Shown: positions 7,036 to 8,536 of the stretch, in pieces | Layout of the letters: the number at the start of each line of letters is the position of its first letter | How positions within the stretch are numbered: position 1 is the stretch's first letter | DNA from: DASWNP01 sp035537095 | GTDB lineage: Bacteria; Acidobacteriota; Blastocatellia; Pyrinomonadales; Pyrinomonadaceae | NCBI GenBank assembly: GCA_035537095.1 | Contig: DATLMV010000007.1 | Span: 1-8,536, forward strand | DNA length: 8,536 nt | Reading direction: 5' to 3' | Made by a program: the position numbers and the translations under genes | The notes under the pieces: generated by a model | Seen by the model: only the letters and a program-made list of their open reading frames with translations | The model's database searches: none | Told to the model about the DNA's origin: nothing

Positions 7036-8382
7036 TTAACGGACGCGGCTCTTTTTTCTCTTGAGGAAATCAATCAGGACGAACTGCGTGAGGTTGCCGG
7101 GCGTGGCGAAGTAGGCTTTGCCGTGCGTCATCGCCGACATCTCTTTGACGAACTCGACGAGGTAATAATCCGACGCCAGCATGAAGGTGTTGATCATCAC
7201 GCCCGCCTTGCGGCACGCCTGCACTTCGCGGAAGGTCGCGTCCATCACGACGGGGTCGTTGCCCATCGAGTTTTTGTAGAGTCGGCGTCCGCCGCGCAAT
7301 TCGCCCGAGCCGTAAGCCGCCGCCGCGCGCCCGCTTCTCTTGCCCGCCGCCGTCGCCGTCGCTTGCGCGCCTTCCAGAAAGCAGGCCGTCGGTTTGCCGT
7401 CCGTCACCATCACGATCTGTTTCATCTCCTTGCGCTGCGCTTGCAGGAGACGCCGCGCGAGCTTCAAGCCCTCGGCGGTGTTGGTGTGGTAGGGGCCGAC
7501 CTGCGTCGTGGCGAGACGCGCGAGCGGGAGTTCTTCGGCGGCGTCGTGAAAGAGCACGACCTTCAGCGAGTCGCCTGCGTACTGCGTGCGGATGAGATGC
7601 GCGAGCGCGAGCGCGACCTTCTTGGCGGGCGTGAAACGGTCTTCGCCGTAGAGAATCATCGAGTGTGAACAGTCGAGCATGACGACGGTCGCACACGAAG
7701 ACTGATAGTCGCATTGATGAACGTGCAAGTCCTTGTAATCGAGATTGAGCGGCACGCCCAACCCCTCGCGCTTGATGGCCGACATCAGCGTCGTGTTGAC
7801 ATCGAGATTGATCGTGTCGCCGAACTCATACGGCTTACTCGCGGCTGCCGCCTCAACGCCCGTCGAGGGATGCGGCGTGTCGTGTCGCCCGACCGAACTC
7901 TTGCCCATGCTCCCCAAGAGATTCCGCAAAGTCTTGTAGCCGAGAAAGTCCAAGCCCTTCTCCGTCACTTCAAACTTCACGTTGCGCGGCAGAGGCTCGC
8001 CCACTTCGCCCTGCCCGCCGCGCCGCTGCCGCTGCTGCTGTTGCTCCTCTTCGCGCAGAGACAAATAACCCTCCTCGACGAGTCGCTCAATCAACTGGTT
8101 CAACAACTCTTCCAACTGCGACCCGCGAAACTGCCCCTCGTTCTCCTGTAGCATCTGCTCGACATCGCGCGGATTGAGTTCGCCCATTTCGAGCAACGCT
8201 TCGAGGAGCGCCTGCCGGAGCGCGTCGAGCGACGTGTCCTGCTCCGCGCGCTGCCGCGTCCAGTAATAATCGTCGTCGTACCCCGACTGCAACAGAGAGT
8301 CCTGCAACAACCCCATCAGGTCGCCCAAAGACAACCCCGACACGTCGAACCCCTTGAACCTCGAATACCGTATGAACTTCAT
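7036..8382 (-). CDS. VWA-domain protein partnered with an AAA/Mg-chelatase-like ATPase
   Basis: This 448-residue protein has an acidic helical N-terminal half (about 1-200) with a Gln/Arg-rich low-complexity patch (111-126). A von Willebrand factor A domain follows from about residue 230. The MIDAS metal site is complete: D237-C-S239-H-S241, T300 in the HTNT segment, and D328 in TDGKPT. No signal peptide or membrane segment is visible, so it is likely cytoplasmic; the C-terminus is basic (KRKKSRVR). Its start lies 9 nt after the stop of an ATPase gene on the same strand, suggesting coupled expression. VWA plus MoxR/ChlI-type AAA pairs usually act together as metal-insertion or complex-remodelling machines, with the VWA protein as adaptor. 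The substrate cannot be told from this sequence; Mg-chelatase proper is unlikely without a ChlH-type partner in view. Confidence 0.88.
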   Translation of the reverse strand: MKFIRYSRFKGFDVSGLSLGDLMGLLQDSLLQSGYDDDYYWTRQRAEQDTSLDALRQALLEALLEMGELNPRDVEQMLQENEGQFRGSQLEELLNQLIERLVEEGYLSLREEEQQQQRQRRGGQGEVGEPLPRNVKFEVTEKGLDFLGYKTLRNLLGSMGKSSVGRHDTPHPSTGVEAAAASKPYEFGDTINLDVNTTLMSAIKREGLGVPLNLDYKDLHVHQCDYQSSCATVVMLDCSHSMILYGEDRFTPAKKVALALAHLIRTQYAGDSLKVVLFHDAAEELPLARLATTQVGPYHTNTAEGLKLARRLLQAQRKEMKQIVMVTDGKPTACFLEGAQATATAAGKRSGRAAAAYGSGELRGGRRLYKNSMGNDPVVMDATFREVQACRKAGVMINTFMLASDYYLVEFVKEMSAMTHGKAYFATPGNLTQFVLIDFLKRKKSRVR

Positions 8383-8391
8383 AAATCACAC

Positions 8392-8536
8392 TCAGCTGTA
8401 GCGCCCCGACTCCGTCAGGTCGTCGTAGATCATGCCGCGGCGGTCTTTGCGGGCTTTGGTGGCGGCGGTGTAGCCGCCCTCTTCGTTGCGGCTGATCTTG
8501 TTCTGGGCGTAGAGACCTTCGAGGATGAACTCGCAG
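8392..8536 (-). CDS. C-terminal end of a probable Mg-chelatase-like/AAA ATPase (cut by window edge)
   Basis: Only the last 47 residues are present. They begin CEFILEGLYAQNKISRNEEGGYTA and end DDLTESGRYS before a TGA at 8394-8392. The EFILEGLYA-x-x-KISR pattern resembles the helical lid end of the ChlI/MoxR-type AAA ATPases that commonly precede this kind of VWA gene. The ATP-binding motifs lie outside the window, so the identification rests on this short tail plus the tight linkage (9 nt) to the VWA gene. Confidence 0.6.
   Translation of the reverse strand, partial: CEFILEGLYAQNKISRNEEGGYTAATKARKDRRGMIYDDLTESGRYS

Noticed and set aside
7024..7668. Plus-strand open frame opposite the VWA gene
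   Set aside because: The opposite strand encodes the MIDAS motif and conserved VWA core; this frame has no recognisable features.

Overview
The window is GC-rich bacterial chromosome with closely packed housekeeping genes, and coding strands favour G or C at third codon positions. The gene set fits an Acidobacteriota-like genome, possibly Blastocatellia: a Thermus/Rickettsia-type isocitrate dehydrogenase with an extra C-terminal domain, a SerA-DUF1015 pair, PurE-PurK, and a VWA protein paired with a Mg-chelatase-like AAA ATPase. The lineage is inferred from gene content and style; no marker gene here settles it.

Layout. Bases 1-1754 (minus strand) hold a DUF1015 protein followed by the first 145 codons of a SerA-like 2-hydroxyacid dehydrogenase, which runs off the left edge. 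Bases 1755-2159 are a divergent intergenic region with a G-rich 8-bp tandem array and a C-rich counterpart. Bases 2160-3114 (plus) hold a secreted Spy/CpxP-like protein and a pterin-4a-carbinolamine dehydratase, closed by a strong hairpin at 3175-3208. Bases 3235-3583 (minus) hold what looks like a frameshifted remnant of a secreted protein. Bases 3701-6910 (plus) are an apparent operon: isocitrate dehydrogenase, purE, purK. Bases 7036-8536 (minus) hold a VWA-domain protein preceded by the last 47 codons of an AAA/Mg-chelatase-like ATPase.

The genes are mostly recognisable metabolism: serine synthesis, the TCA cycle, purine synthesis at the AIR carboxylation step, and pterin recycling. I see no defence system, CRISPR array, transposase, tRNA or rRNA.

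The unusual part is between the genes. Four junctions (441-521, 1856-2050, 5150-5288, 6911-7017) carry short-period purine/pyrimidine-biased repeats on one side and their reverse complement on the other, so each can fold into a hairpin. Two of the four (1856-2050 and 6911-7017) look like the same repeat family. The copy at 5150-5288 supplies the apparent ribosome-binding site and start codon of purE, places both in a potential 26-bp stem, and is translated as a low-complexity N-terminal extension of PurE.
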